Positions 47,546 to 55,657 of a stretch of DNA of 64,000 nucleotides are shown here, in pieces; within the stretch, counting starts at the first letter, position 1, and each line of letters starts with the position of its first letter. Position numbers and translations under genes: made by a program. The notes under the pieces are model-generated. The model was not told the DNA's origin. It ran no database searches and saw only the letters and a program-made list of their open reading frames with translations. The stretch is from Paracidovorax oryzae ATCC 19882 (GTDB taxonomy: Bacteria > Pseudomonadota > Gammaproteobacteria > Burkholderiales > Burkholderiaceae_C): positions 148,028 through 212,027 of the forward strand of contig NZ_JMKU01000011.1 in assembly GCF_000687165.1 (NCBI RefSeq), written 5' to 3'.

Positions 47546-49032
47546 ACGCCCGGTTGCCCACCCCGCTGGCCGGATTGGCGTCCTATCGGGATGCCGTGCG
47601 CGATGCCGAATTGACGCGGCGCATCGGCTGGGTGCGCCATATGCAGGGGCTGGCCATCGAATCCCAGGGACCGGATGCGACCGTGGGCGAGTTGTGCCGT
47701 ATCCACCCGCGTTCCGGCGCCGCGGATGACCGGCATTCCGGGGGCGGCGTGCTGGCCGAGGTGGTCGGCCTGAGCGGCGACCGCCTCACGCTGATGCCCT
47801 ATGGCAGCCTGCAGGGCGTGGCCGCGGGGGCGGAAGTGGTCGCGCTCGGCCGCCGTTCGGATTTCGGCGTGGGCCCGGGCCTGCTGGGCCGCGTGATCGA
47901 TGGTTTCGGGCACGCGCTCGACGGCCTGCCCGACCCGGTCGCGCCGGTGATGCGCCCCTTGCATGCCAGGCCGCTCAATCCCCTGCAGCGCCCCCGCATC
48001 CACCGGGTGCTGCAGACGGGCGTGCGTTCCCTCGATGGGCTGCTGACGCTGGGCCAGGGGCAGCGCGTGGGCATCTTCGCGGGCAGCGGCGTGGGCAAGA
48101 GCACGTTGCTGGGCATGATCGCCCGGCATGTCAGTGCCGATGTCAACGTGATCGCGCTCATCGGCGAGCGCGGCCGGGAGGTGAAGGAATTCATCGACAA
48201 GCAGCTGGGCGAAGGGCTGAAGCGCTCGGTCGTCGTCGTCGCGACCTCCGACCAGCCTGCGCTGGCGCGGATCCGTGCGGCGCATGCCGCCGTGACCATC
48301 GCGGAGTACTTCCGCGACGCGGGGCAGCAGGTGCTGCTCACCATGGATTCGGTCACCCGCCTGGCCATGGCCCGGCGCGAGGTGGGACTGGCGGCCGGCG
48401 AACCGCCCACTGCCCGCGGCTATACGCCGTCCGTGTTCGCGGAACTGCCCCAACTGTGCGAACGCTGCGGGACAGCCCCTTCGGGCGGGGCCATCACGGC
48501 GCTGCTCACCGTCCTTGTCGAGGGCGACGACATGAACGAACCCATCGCCGACAGCCTGCGCTCCATCCTGGATGGGCACGTCGTGCTGTCGCGCGACATC
48601 GCGCATGAAGGGCGCTACCCCGCCATCGATGTGCTGCGCAGCGCGAGCCGGCTGCTGCCGGACCTGACCACCGCGGAGGAGCGGGAGCTCGTCTCCGACG
48701 CAATGCGCCATCTGGCGCTGCTGCACCGCAACCGCCAGCTGGTGGACATCGGCGCCTACGAAAAGGGCGCGAATCCCGCGCTGGACCAGGCCCTGGCGCT
48801 CGCTCCCGGGCTGCAGGCCTGGCTGTGCCAGCAGGAAGGCGGCGTGCCCCGTGCCGAGGGCCTGCGGGCCCTGCGCGCGCTGCTGTGGCCCGACCGGCCG
48901 CCGGCTGCCCATCCCGCTGCCGCTCCCGCGCCTTCCGCGCCCCCGGCGAAAGCGCCCGCAGCGGCCGCGCAGAACATGCCGCACAAGTTCAGCTACTCGC
49001 TGGGCGCCGCGGCCAGGGGAGGCCAGCGATGA
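47542..49032 (+). CDS. fliI: FliI, export ATPase
   Basis: A 496-residue F1-beta-like ATPase. The P-loop is GSGVGKST near residue 183, the catalytic glutamate segment is ALIGERGREVKEF and Walker B is VLLTMDSVTRLAMARREV. GYTPSVFAELPQLCERCG and LDGHVVLSRDIAHEGRYPAIDVLRSASRL are FliI/SctN signatures. The extra C-terminal 60 residues are Ala/Pro-rich. All catalytic residues are intact, so energised export should be possible. Confidence 0.94.
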   Translation: MNARLPTPLAGLASYRDAVRDAELTRRIGWVRHMQGLAIESQGPDATVGELCRIHPRSGAADDRHSGGGVLAEVVGLSGDRLTLMPYGSLQGVAAGAEVVALGRRSDFGVGPGLLGRVIDGFGHALDGLPDPVAPVMRPLHARPLNPLQRPRIHRVLQTGVRSLDGLLTLGQGQRVGIFAGSGVGKSTLLGMIARHVSADVNVIALIGERGREVKEFIDKQLGEGLKRSVVVVATSDQPALARIRAAHAAVTIAEYFRDAGQQVLLTMDSVTRLAMARREVGLAAGEPPTARGYTPSVFAELPQLCERCGTAPSGGAITALLTVLVEGDDMNEPIADSLRSILDGHVVLSRDIAHEGRYPAIDVLRSASRLLPDLTTAEERELVSDAMRHLALLHRNRQLVDIGAYEKGANPALDQALALAPGLQAWLCQQEGGVPRAEGLRALRALLWPDRPPAAHPAAAPAPSAPPAKAPAAAAQNMPHKFSYSLGAAARGGQR

Positions 49033-49544
49033 CGCGGACCGCGGCCCCCGCGCCGGCCTCCGTGGACCTGCGCGGCTTCACCTATCCGCTGGAGCCCTAC
49101 CTGCGCAAGCAGGAGTGGCAGCTCGAGCGCCTGGAAGCCCGGCTGGCCCGGTTGCTGCAGGACATTGCCACGGCGGTGGAGCAGGGCCGCGCGCTGCAGG
49201 CACAGTTCGATGCCCAGGCGCAGCAGATGCAGCAATGGACGCAGGCGCGGCTGGACCCCCGCCTGCACCAGCGCGGGCTCGCCTATCTGGCGGATGCGCG
49301 TCGCCGCATCGCGGACCATGCTCGCGAACTCGAAGCGCTGCACGCACGGCGGGTGGCGCTGAAGGCCGAGTGCATCGCGCAGCAGCGCACGATCGACGGA
49401 CTGCAGGAGCACCGTGCGGATGCCGTGCGCGATTACGCGCTGGAAGCGGTACGCCTGGCGGCCGCGGAAGCGGACCGCGACTGGATCGGGCGGATGGCGC
49501 TGCGCGCCGCATCGTCCGCCCACGCGCCGGAGGTGATGGAATGA
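49029..49544 (+). CDS. fliJ: FliJ-type stalk/escort protein
   Basis: A 171-residue, almost entirely alpha-helical coiled-coil protein with long heptad stretches (KQEWQLERLEARLARLLQDIATAVEQ and [25 protein letters not shown]). FliJ is defined by this form and by its place directly after fliI. It would insert into the FliI hexamer and contact FlhA. It overlaps fliI and the next gene by 4 bp. Confidence 0.8.
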   Translation: MTRTAAPAPASVDLRGFTYPLEPYLRKQEWQLERLEARLARLLQDIATAVEQGRALQAQFDAQAQQMQQWTQARLDPRLHQRGLAYLADARRRIADHARELEALHARRVALKAECIAQQRTIDGLQEHRADAVRDYALEAVRLAAAEADRDWIGRMALRAASSAHAPEVME

Positions 49545-50710
49545 GCGGCATCGACACGGCCATGGCGGGCCTGCTGGCGGGGCCGGGCGCCCGCAGTGCG
49601 CGGGATGCGGCTGAAGGTCGCGAACCACCGGGGCTTTCGCCGTCCCTGCGCCAGGCGTGGCTGCGCGAGATGGAGCGTGCCCAGCTGGCCGGATGGTTCC
49701 AGCCTTTCAACCCGGCGGCCGTGCTGCAGCCCTCCGGCGCGGCGGCCCGGCCGGCCCAGGGCCTGCCCACCGCGATGCCATCTGCCGTGCGCGCGGGAGG
49801 TGGGCTGCCCGCCGCGTACCGGCCGATGCCGGCGCCCTCGGCGGACCAGGGTGGCGTGCCGGTCTCGCCCGCCAGGGCGGCTGCGTCGCGCCCCGGGGCG
49901 GGCGCACCAGGCACCGCATCCACCAGCCCTTCCGCGGCTGCAGGTGGTGTCGCCGGACCGATGCATTCCGGCGACGGTGCCGCGGGCGTGCCGGACCGGG
50001 GCGGGAGCGACGGCATGCGTGCGGTGCCTGCCACGGGGGCCGGCGGTGACGCATGGCCGCATCCGGCCCCGGCCGGCGCATCCGCGCCGATGCCCCTGGC
50101 CAGTGCGTTCGCGGGCCGCGGCGCTGCGGCATCCGCGGGTATCGCTGCGGTTGACCAGGCCACGGCGGCCATCGGCAGCGGCGCCGTGGACGAGGCTTCA
50201 GCCATCGTGGAGCGCGCGGGGGGGCCTGCCTGGCGGCCGGACGGCATGCGTTCTTTGGAGGTTCCGTCGCTGTTGGCTCTGGCGACTGCCTCAACGTCCG
50301 CACCCACGGAGCCTGGCGAAGGCCAGACGGAGCGCAGTGGTCGTACCGCACCGGGTGCCGCACGGGCCCTGCCTGCCGAAGCGCAGCGTTCCACCGGCAT
50401 GCGGGTGCATGCCCAATGGTCCGATGCGGGCGCCCAGCTCTGGCTCGGGATGGACGGCACCGCGGACCAGGTCGGCTTCCAGGCCGCCGCCGTCGTTCCT
50501 TCGCTGGAGCGCGCCTTGCGCGAGCAGGGGCAGCGGCTGGTGCGCGTGGTCTGCAATGGCCGCGTGGTGTTCGACGCCTTCGCGCCGGCCTCGCGGCAGG
50601 CCGCCGGCCCGTCCCGCTTCACCGATGTGTTTTCCACCGCCGCGCAGCGCATCGCGCCGCGTGCGCGCAACGTTTTTTCTTCTTCCATTTTCCAGGAGGG
50701 CAACCCATGA
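49541..50710 (+). CDS. FliK-like hook-length control candidate
   Basis: A 389-residue Ala/Gly/Pro/Ser-rich protein in the usual place of fliK, between fliJ and flgD. About 270 residues are low-complexity, as expected of a molecular ruler. A C-terminal folded part (MRVHAQWSDAGAQLWLGMD, ALREQGQRLVRVVCNGRVVFDA) is present, but the usual Flg_hook motif is not obvious. The assignment rests on position and composition. If it acts as FliK it would trigger the FlhB switch when the hook is complete. The stop overlaps flgD. Confidence 0.5.
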   Translation: MSGIDTAMAGLLAGPGARSARDAAEGREPPGLSPSLRQAWLREMERAQLAGWFQPFNPAAVLQPSGAAARPAQGLPTAMPSAVRAGGGLPAAYRPMPAPSADQGGVPVSPARAAASRPGAGAPGTASTSPSAAAGGVAGPMHSGDGAAGVPDRGGSDGMRAVPATGAGGDAWPHPAPAGASAPMPLASAFAGRGAAASAGIAAVDQATAAIGSGAVDEASAIVERAGGPAWRPDGMRSLEVPSLLALATASTSAPTEPGEGQTERSGRTAPGAARALPAEAQRSTGMRVHAQWSDAGAQLWLGMDGTADQVGFQAAAVVPSLERALREQGQRLVRVVCNGRVVFDAFAPASRQAAGPSRFTDVFSTAAQRIAPRARNVFSSSIFQEGNP

Positions 50711-51105
50711 GCATCAACGGCATCAGCAGCACGACACCCAGCCTGCGCGCCAACGCGCTGGGCCAGGAGGACTTCATGAAGATCCTGCTGACCCAGCTCA
50801 CCTACCAGGACCCCATGAAGCCGATGGACAACCAGCAGTTCATGGCCCAGATGGCCCAGTTCACGAGCCTGGAGCAGACGCAGCAGCTCAACAGCAAGAT
50901 CGCCACGCTGATCGGCAACCAGGCGGCGCTGCAGTCGGTCGGGCTGATCGGGCGCACCGTGGACGTGAGCTCCACCAGTGGCACGCTGACGGGCACCGTG
51001 GTGTCGCTGTCGCTGTCGGGCGAGTCGCCGCTGATCACGCTGCGCACCAGCGCCGGCTCCACCCTGCAGGACATCAGCCTGAGCCAGATCCTGGCCGTGC
51101 GCTGA
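50707..51105 (+). CDS. flgD: FlgD, hook cap, short form
   Basis: A 132-residue protein holding only the conserved N-terminal FlgD part: LGQEDFMKILLTQLTYQDPMKPMDNQQFMAQMAQFTSLEQTQQLN, followed by the start of a beta domain (SVGLIGRTVDVSSTSG). Canonical FlgD is about 220 residues with an Ig-like tail, so this is a reduced cap. It would still fold hook subunits at the growing tip. Confidence 0.88.
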   Translation: MSINGISSTTPSLRANALGQEDFMKILLTQLTYQDPMKPMDNQQFMAQMAQFTSLEQTQQLNSKIATLIGNQAALQSVGLIGRTVDVSSTSGTLTGTVVSLSLSGESPLITLRTSAGSTLQDISLSQILAVR

Positions 51106-51140
51106 GCACCCGCTTTCTCCCAGGAATCCAAGGAGTTTCC

Positions 51141-52316
51141 ATGATCGAGTCCATCTACGTCGGCATGACGGGCCTCTCCAGCTTCTCGCGCGGGCTGCGG
51201 GTGATCGCCAACAACACCACCAACCTCAACACCCCCGGGTTCAAGAGCTCTTCGCTGCGCTTCTCGGATGCCTTCTATGCCGGCGGCGGCTACGCCGGGC
51301 GACAGTTCGGCCAGATGGGCTACGGCGTGAGCACCATGGGCACCTCGATGTCCTTCAAGTCCGGGGAACTGCGGCAGACGGGCAACGGCCTGGACCTCGC
51401 CATCGACGGCCAGGGCATGTTCATGCTCAAGGGCGCCGACGGCAGCATCCGCTACACCCGCGCGGGGCAGTTCCAGTTCAACCGCGACGGCACGCTCGTC
51501 ACCCAGGGCACCGGCGCCAAGGTGATGGGCGTCGGCGCCGATGGCGCCCCTTCGGAAATCAGCATCGCCAATCTGAAGACCTCCGCCGGCAAGGCGACCG
51601 CGGTGGCCAAGTTCACCGGCAACCTGTCGAGCTCCGGCACCGACCAGACTGTGAGCGGCGTGCGCGTCTATGACGCTGCGGGCGGCGAGCACCTGCTGAG
51701 CGTCAAGCTGACCAACACCAACAGCACCACCCCGGGCAGCTGGAAGGTCGAGCTGATGGACGGCAGCACGCTGGTCGGCACCAGCCAGCTGGTCTTCCAG
51801 GACGGCAAGCCCACTGCGGCCACGTCCAAGCTGTCGTTCACGTACACGCCGGCGGGGCAGTCCGCCGTGCCGCTGACGCTCGACTTCAGCGCGGACGTCA
51901 CCTCCTTCGCGTCGGGCACGCTGTCCACCCTCGCGTTCGCCTCGCAGGACGGCTTCGCGCCGGCCGAGCTGAGCTCGGCATCCTTCGATGCCACCGGAAC
52001 CCTGGTCCTGACCTATGCCAACGGGCAGACCGCCAAGGGCGCGCGCCTGTCGCTGGGCCGCTTCGACACCAGCGATGCCGTGGGTGCCGCCGGAGACAAC
52101 CAATTCGAAGCACTCGACGGCAGCGCCTGGCACACGGGCGTGGCCGGCGGCGCCTTCGGTTCAGTGCGCTCCGGCTACATCGAAATCTCGAACGTCGATC
52201 TGTCGCAGGAGTTCAGCGACCTCGTCATCATGCAGCGCGGCTACCAGGCCAGCTCCCAGGTCATCTCCACCGCCAACGAGATGCTGCAGGAGCTTTTCTC
52301 CATGAAGAGCCGCTAA
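51141..52316 (+). CDS. flgE: FlgE, hook protein
   Basis: A 391-residue hook subunit with a strong AAGGAG ribosome-binding site. The N-terminus (VGMTGLSSFSRGLRVIANNTTNLNTPGFKSS) and C-terminus (EISNVDLSQEFSDLVIMQRGYQASSQVISTANEMLQELFSMKSR) are canonical axial helices. Central domains (GNGLDLAIDGQGMFMLKG, RAGQFQFNRDGTLV) match FlgE. The operon thus encodes a hook, but no junction protein or filament. Confidence 0.92.
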   Translation: MIESIYVGMTGLSSFSRGLRVIANNTTNLNTPGFKSSSLRFSDAFYAGGGYAGRQFGQMGYGVSTMGTSMSFKSGELRQTGNGLDLAIDGQGMFMLKGADGSIRYTRAGQFQFNRDGTLVTQGTGAKVMGVGADGAPSEISIANLKTSAGKATAVAKFTGNLSSSGTDQTVSGVRVYDAAGGEHLLSVKLTNTNSTTPGSWKVELMDGSTLVGTSQLVFQDGKPTAATSKLSFTYTPAGQSAVPLTLDFSADVTSFASGTLSTLAFASQDGFAPAELSSASFDATGTLVLTYANGQTAKGARLSLGRFDTSDAVGAAGDNQFEALDGSAWHTGVAGGAFGSVRSGYIEISNVDLSQEFSDLVIMQRGYQASSQVISTANEMLQELFSMKSR

Positions 52317-52319
52317 GCC

Positions 52320-53147
52320 ATGGGTGCCAGGACGGATCGGCCGCCGCAGGCCGGGGAGTGGCTGTCGCCGGAGGCTGCGCGCATGCAGGCCAGGCCGCTG
52401 CGCGCCTGGAGCGCCGCCCGGCAGGCGGTGGTGCGCGATGCCTGCCAGGGCGCCTATGGCGCATGGTGCCGCGACTGGGGATTGGTGGAAGCGCCGGTGC
52501 AGGTCGTGGAAGCCGGCATGGCCCCGGATGCGCTGGGCCGCGCCGCCGCTGCTCAGGCGCTGCGCGGGTGGCTGTTCGGCGATGCCGCGGCGTCCAGCGC
52601 GACCGATGGGCCGGACATGGCCGCGGACATCGCTGCCCAGGCCTGGTCCGCCCTGCAGTCCGCGCTGGAGGGGCTGGCCCCCGAGGCACGCGAGTCCCGG
52701 GAGGCCCGGGAGGCCGCCGAGGCACCGGCCGCATGGTCCGGCGCACTGGCCTTGCTGTTTCCCTGGGGCGGCAAACCCTGGGCCTGGCGCCTGGACGGCG
52801 ACTGCGTGGAGGCCCTGCTGGGCCGGCACGAACCTCCGTCCTCCGGCGGCGCGGCACGCACCGGGCAGGAGCCTGCCACGCCGCGCTCCGCGCTGGCACC
52901 GCTCGACCAGGCCCTCCGCGGCCACCCTGTGGCGATGCACATCCACCTGCAGCCGCTCACCCTGAGCCTCGGGCAGTTGCAGTCGCTGGCCTTGGGCGAC
53001 GTGATCGCGCTCGACCACCCGCTGGCGTCGCCCGCCGCTGCCCGGCTGGCGGCCTCCGGCCTCGAAACCCCGCAGCCACTGTGCGCGGCCTGGCTCGGCC
53101 AGTCCGACGGCCGTCTGGCGGTCGAACTCCATCCCGACGCCTCCTGA
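52320..53147 (+). CDS. FliM-like protein reduced to a SpoA-type C-terminus
   Basis: A 275-residue protein at the usual fliM position before fliN. Only the last 70 residues look like a SpoA (surface presentation of antigens) domain: LTLSLGQLQSLALGDVIALDHPLA followed by a short beta core. The first 200 residues are Ala/Trp/Glu-rich and do not resemble the CheC-like FliM middle domain. The N-terminal CheY-P-binding motif of FliM is absent. It is closer in design to the SctQ C-ring proteins of injectisomes. Start at the ATG right after the flgE stop. Confidence 0.55.
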   Translation: MGARTDRPPQAGEWLSPEAARMQARPLRAWSAARQAVVRDACQGAYGAWCRDWGLVEAPVQVVEAGMAPDALGRAAAAQALRGWLFGDAAASSATDGPDMAADIAAQAWSALQSALEGLAPEARESREAREAAEAPAAWSGALALLFPWGGKPWAWRLDGDCVEALLGRHEPPSSGGAARTGQEPATPRSALAPLDQALRGHPVAMHIHLQPLTLSLGQLQSLALGDVIALDHPLASPAAARLAASGLETPQPLCAAWLGQSDGRLAVELHPDAS

Positions 53148-53176
53148 ACCGTTTTCCGCTTTTTCCGCCCTTCCGT

Positions 53177-53566
53177 ATGCCGCAACCTTCCTCGACCCCG
53201 GGCACCGTGCCCACCCCGGCCCCGTCCAGCACCGCGCCGCAGGTGCAGCCCATCGCGCTTCCACCGCTTACCGAACCCGCAGCCACCGCGGCTACGGAGC
53301 CGCTGCTCCCCAGCTTCCAGCCCTTGCACCAGGTCCGGACCACGCTGCAGGTCTGCGTCGGATCGGCCACCGTGACGGTCGGCGATCTGCTCGCGGCCCA
53401 GGCGCAGCAGGTCCTGGTGCTGGACCGCGGCGTGGACCAGGCCGTGGATCTCGTGCTGGAAGGGCAGGTGGTGGCACGGGGGTTGCTGGTCGCCGTGGGC
53501 GACCGGTTCGCCGTGAAGCTCACCGAACTGCCCGCGCCCCTCAGCCTGCAGCCCTCCGCCGCCTGA
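53177..53566 (+). CDS. fliN: FliN, C-ring SpoA protein
   Basis: A 129-residue protein. After a Pro/Ala/Thr-rich leader, the SpoA domain spans residues 50-125: LHQVRTTLQVCVGSATVTVGDLLAAQAQQVLVLDRGVDQAVDLVLEGQVVARGLLVAVGDRFAVKL. This is the standard FliN/SctQ-C fold and would dock FliH-FliI at the base. It is the only complete SpoA protein of the operon. Confidence 0.85.
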   Translation: MPQPSSTPGTVPTPAPSSTAPQVQPIALPPLTEPAATAATEPLLPSFQPLHQVRTTLQVCVGSATVTVGDLLAAQAQQVLVLDRGVDQAVDLVLEGQVVARGLLVAVGDRFAVKLTELPAPLSLQPSAA

Positions 53567-53570
53567 CGCC

Positions 53571-53978
53571 ATGGCATTGCCGGAATCGATCCCGCTGCGC
53601 CGGGAGCCCGAAGGGGCGGGCGCGCCGGTCCCCGCGGCCGAACTGGCCTGGATGGGGCTGTTCGTCTTCCTGATCGCGCTGAGCGTGGTCGCATGGCGCA
53701 AGCACCGGGCGCGGAACGGAACGCCACGGGTGCCCGCGCCCCGTGGATCGCTGGGCCGCTGGATGGCCCGCGTGCAGCAGCGCTCCGGACGGGCCGTGGA
53801 ACTGGTCTCGAGCACGCGCCTCACGCCCCAGCACAGCCTGCACGAGGTGCAGTGGCAGGGGCGCCGTCTGCTGGTCGGCTGCGCGCCGCAATCGATCTCC
53901 GTGCTGTCGGAGTCGCCCGCGCCCGGGACGGCCGAGCCCGGCCACCCGGATCCGCCGGCGGCGGAGGTGCGATCTTGA
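53571..53978 (+). CDS. fliO: FliO-type export gate assembly protein
   Basis: A 135-residue protein with one membrane helix near the N-terminus (LAWMGLFVFLIALSVVAW) followed by a basic cytoplasmic segment. The FliO hallmark is the short beta motif (VELVSSTRLTPQHSLHEVQWQGRRLLVG). FliO helps assemble FliP, which follows immediately. Overlap with fliP is TTGA. Confidence 0.75.
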   Translation: MALPESIPLRREPEGAGAPVPAAELAWMGLFVFLIALSVVAWRKHRARNGTPRVPAPRGSLGRWMARVQQRSGRAVELVSSTRLTPQHSLHEVQWQGRRLLVGCAPQSISVLSESPAPGTAEPGHPDPPAAEVRS

Positions 53979-54754
53979 GCCGCCTGCAAGCTTCTTCCTT
54001 TGCCGGCATCCGGGGCCGCATGCGCCGCGCGCTGTGCGCCGGGGGCGCCGTGGCCCTGCTGCTCGGGGCCTGTGGCGCCGCGGCGGCCCAGCAGGCCCCG
54101 GCGGCGGCGTCATGGCTGGGCGGATCGGACACCTCGCAGGCCGTGCGCATCGTGATCGGTCTCACCGTGCTGGCCGTGCTGCCAGCGCTGCTCGTGTGCA
54201 TCACCAGCTTCCTGCGCATCATCGTGGTGCTGTCCATGCTCCGGCATGCGATCGGCATGAACGAGACGCCGCCCAATACCGTGCTGATCGGCCTGGCGCT
54301 GTTCCTCACGCTCTTCACCATGTCGCCCGTGCTGGAGCAGGTGAACCGCGAAGCGCTGCAGCCGTTCATGTCGGGCAAGCTGGGCATGGAGCAGGGCCTG
54401 AACAAGGGCATCGCGCCGCTGCGCGATTTCATGGTGCGCCAGACCCGCGAGCAGGACCTCGCGCTGATGGTGGAGCTGTCCAAGGCGCCGCCGCCGCAGT
54501 CCATGGACGACATCAGCAACGTGCAGCTGATTCCGGCCTTCATGCTCTCGGAGCTGCGGGCCGCCTTCCAGATCGGCTTCGTGGTCTTCCTGCCGTTCCT
54601 GCTCATCGACCTGATCGTCTCCAGCGTGCTGATGGCGCTGGGCATGATGATGATGCCGCCGACGACGATCGCGCTGCCGGTCAAGATCCTCATGTTCATC
54701 CTGATCGACGGCTGGAGCCTGCTGCTCAAGGCCCTGGTCGGCAGCTTCCATTGA
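53975..54754 (+). CDS. fliP: FliP, export gate component
   Basis: A 259-residue gate protein beginning with TTG overlapping the fliO stop, with a GGAGG site upstream; an in-frame ATG at 54020 would give 244 residues and also a fine signal peptide. Signatures are FLRIIVVLSMLRHAIGMNETPPN, RDFMVRQTREQDLALMVEL and LIPAFMLSELRAAFQIGFVVFLPFLLIDLIV, all close to canonical FliP. Its position at the operon end, far from fliQR, is unusual. Confidence 0.92.
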   Translation: MSRLQASSFAGIRGRMRRALCAGGAVALLLGACGAAAAQQAPAAASWLGGSDTSQAVRIVIGLTVLAVLPALLVCITSFLRIIVVLSMLRHAIGMNETPPNTVLIGLALFLTLFTMSPVLEQVNREALQPFMSGKLGMEQGLNKGIAPLRDFMVRQTREQDLALMVELSKAPPPQSMDDISNVQLIPAFMLSELRAAFQIGFVVFLPFLLIDLIVSSVLMALGMMMMPPTTIALPVKILMFILIDGWSLLLKALVGSFH

Positions 54755-54767
54755 GGCAGCCGCGGCC

Positions 54768-55598
54768 ATGCAGTCCTGCGCCGACTCCCAGGCCGCATCC
54801 GCTGCCCCGCTATCGCCCGAGGGCGAGGCGGCGCTGTGGCTGCGCTGGCGGGAGCAGGGCGACGGGGCGGGCAGGGCCGCGCTGATCGAGCACTACCTGC
54901 CGTACGCGCGCATGCTCGCGGCCGTCAGCTTCAAGTCGCGCTACCACGATGGCGTGGAATTCGCCGACTACCAGCAGCTGGCCTGCATCGGTCTCATGGA
55001 AGCCGTGGACCGCTACGACCCTGGACAGGGCGCCCACTTCCGCACCTATGCCACCCACCGCATCCGCGGCGCGATCCTGAGCGGGCTCGAGCGGTTCACG
55101 GAAACCGGCCAGCAGGCCGCCCTGCGCAAGCGCCTGGAGCGCGACCGGCTGGAAGCCGCCGCGGTATCGGCAGGCATGGCGCCGGAAGGCGCCCCGGAGC
55201 CCGCCAGCCCCGCCGGGGCAGGGCGTTCCGCGCAGGAACTGCTGGCTTGCCTGGCCGAGATCGGCATCGGCCTGGCGCTGGGCGTGCTGCTCGAAGGCAC
55301 GGGAATGATCGGAAGCGGCGAGCCCGAGGGCGCGCCCCAGGACCTGTCGCCCGAGGTAATCTACTTCCGCAAGCGCGAGCAGCAGCACTGGCAGGTCCTG
55401 CTGCGCGATCTCGTCCAGCGCCTGCCCGAGCAGGAGCGGCGCGTGATCCGCTGCCACTATCTGCAGGGCATGCCCTTCGACGAGGTGGCATGCCTGCTGG
55501 ACGTATCGCGCAGCCGCATATCGCAACTGCACCGCCGGGGCCTGGCACGCCTGCGCGACGCGCTGGCCCAGGCGCCGCCCTGCGATGTGGCCTGGTAG
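54768..55598 (+). CDS. fliA: FliA-type (sigma-28) sigma factor
   Basis: A 276-residue group 3 sigma factor. Region 2 contains LACIGLMEAVDRYDPGQGAHFRTYATHRIRGAILSGLERF; region 4 contains LPEQERRVIRCHYLQGMPFDEVACLLDVSRSRISQLHRRGLARLRDAL. The middle region has the hydrophobic stretch EIGIGLALGVLLEGTGM seen in some FliA/LafS-like factors. It follows fliP by 13 bp. No FlgM anti-sigma gene is in the operon, so its control is unclear. It may read promoters of export substrates elsewhere in the genome. Confidence 0.85.
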   Translation: MQSCADSQAASAAPLSPEGEAALWLRWREQGDGAGRAALIEHYLPYARMLAAVSFKSRYHDGVEFADYQQLACIGLMEAVDRYDPGQGAHFRTYATHRIRGAILSGLERFTETGQQAALRKRLERDRLEAAAVSAGMAPEGAPEPASPAGAGRSAQELLACLAEIGIGLALGVLLEGTGMIGSGEPEGAPQDLSPEVIYFRKREQQHWQVLLRDLVQRLPEQERRVIRCHYLQGMPFDEVACLLDVSRSRISQLHRRGLARLRDALAQAPPCDVAW

Positions 55599-55657
55599 CC
55601 GGTCTTCCCGGCCTGGCGCGTCGTCCCTTTTTCGCGGATTTTCCGAGCACTGATTCC

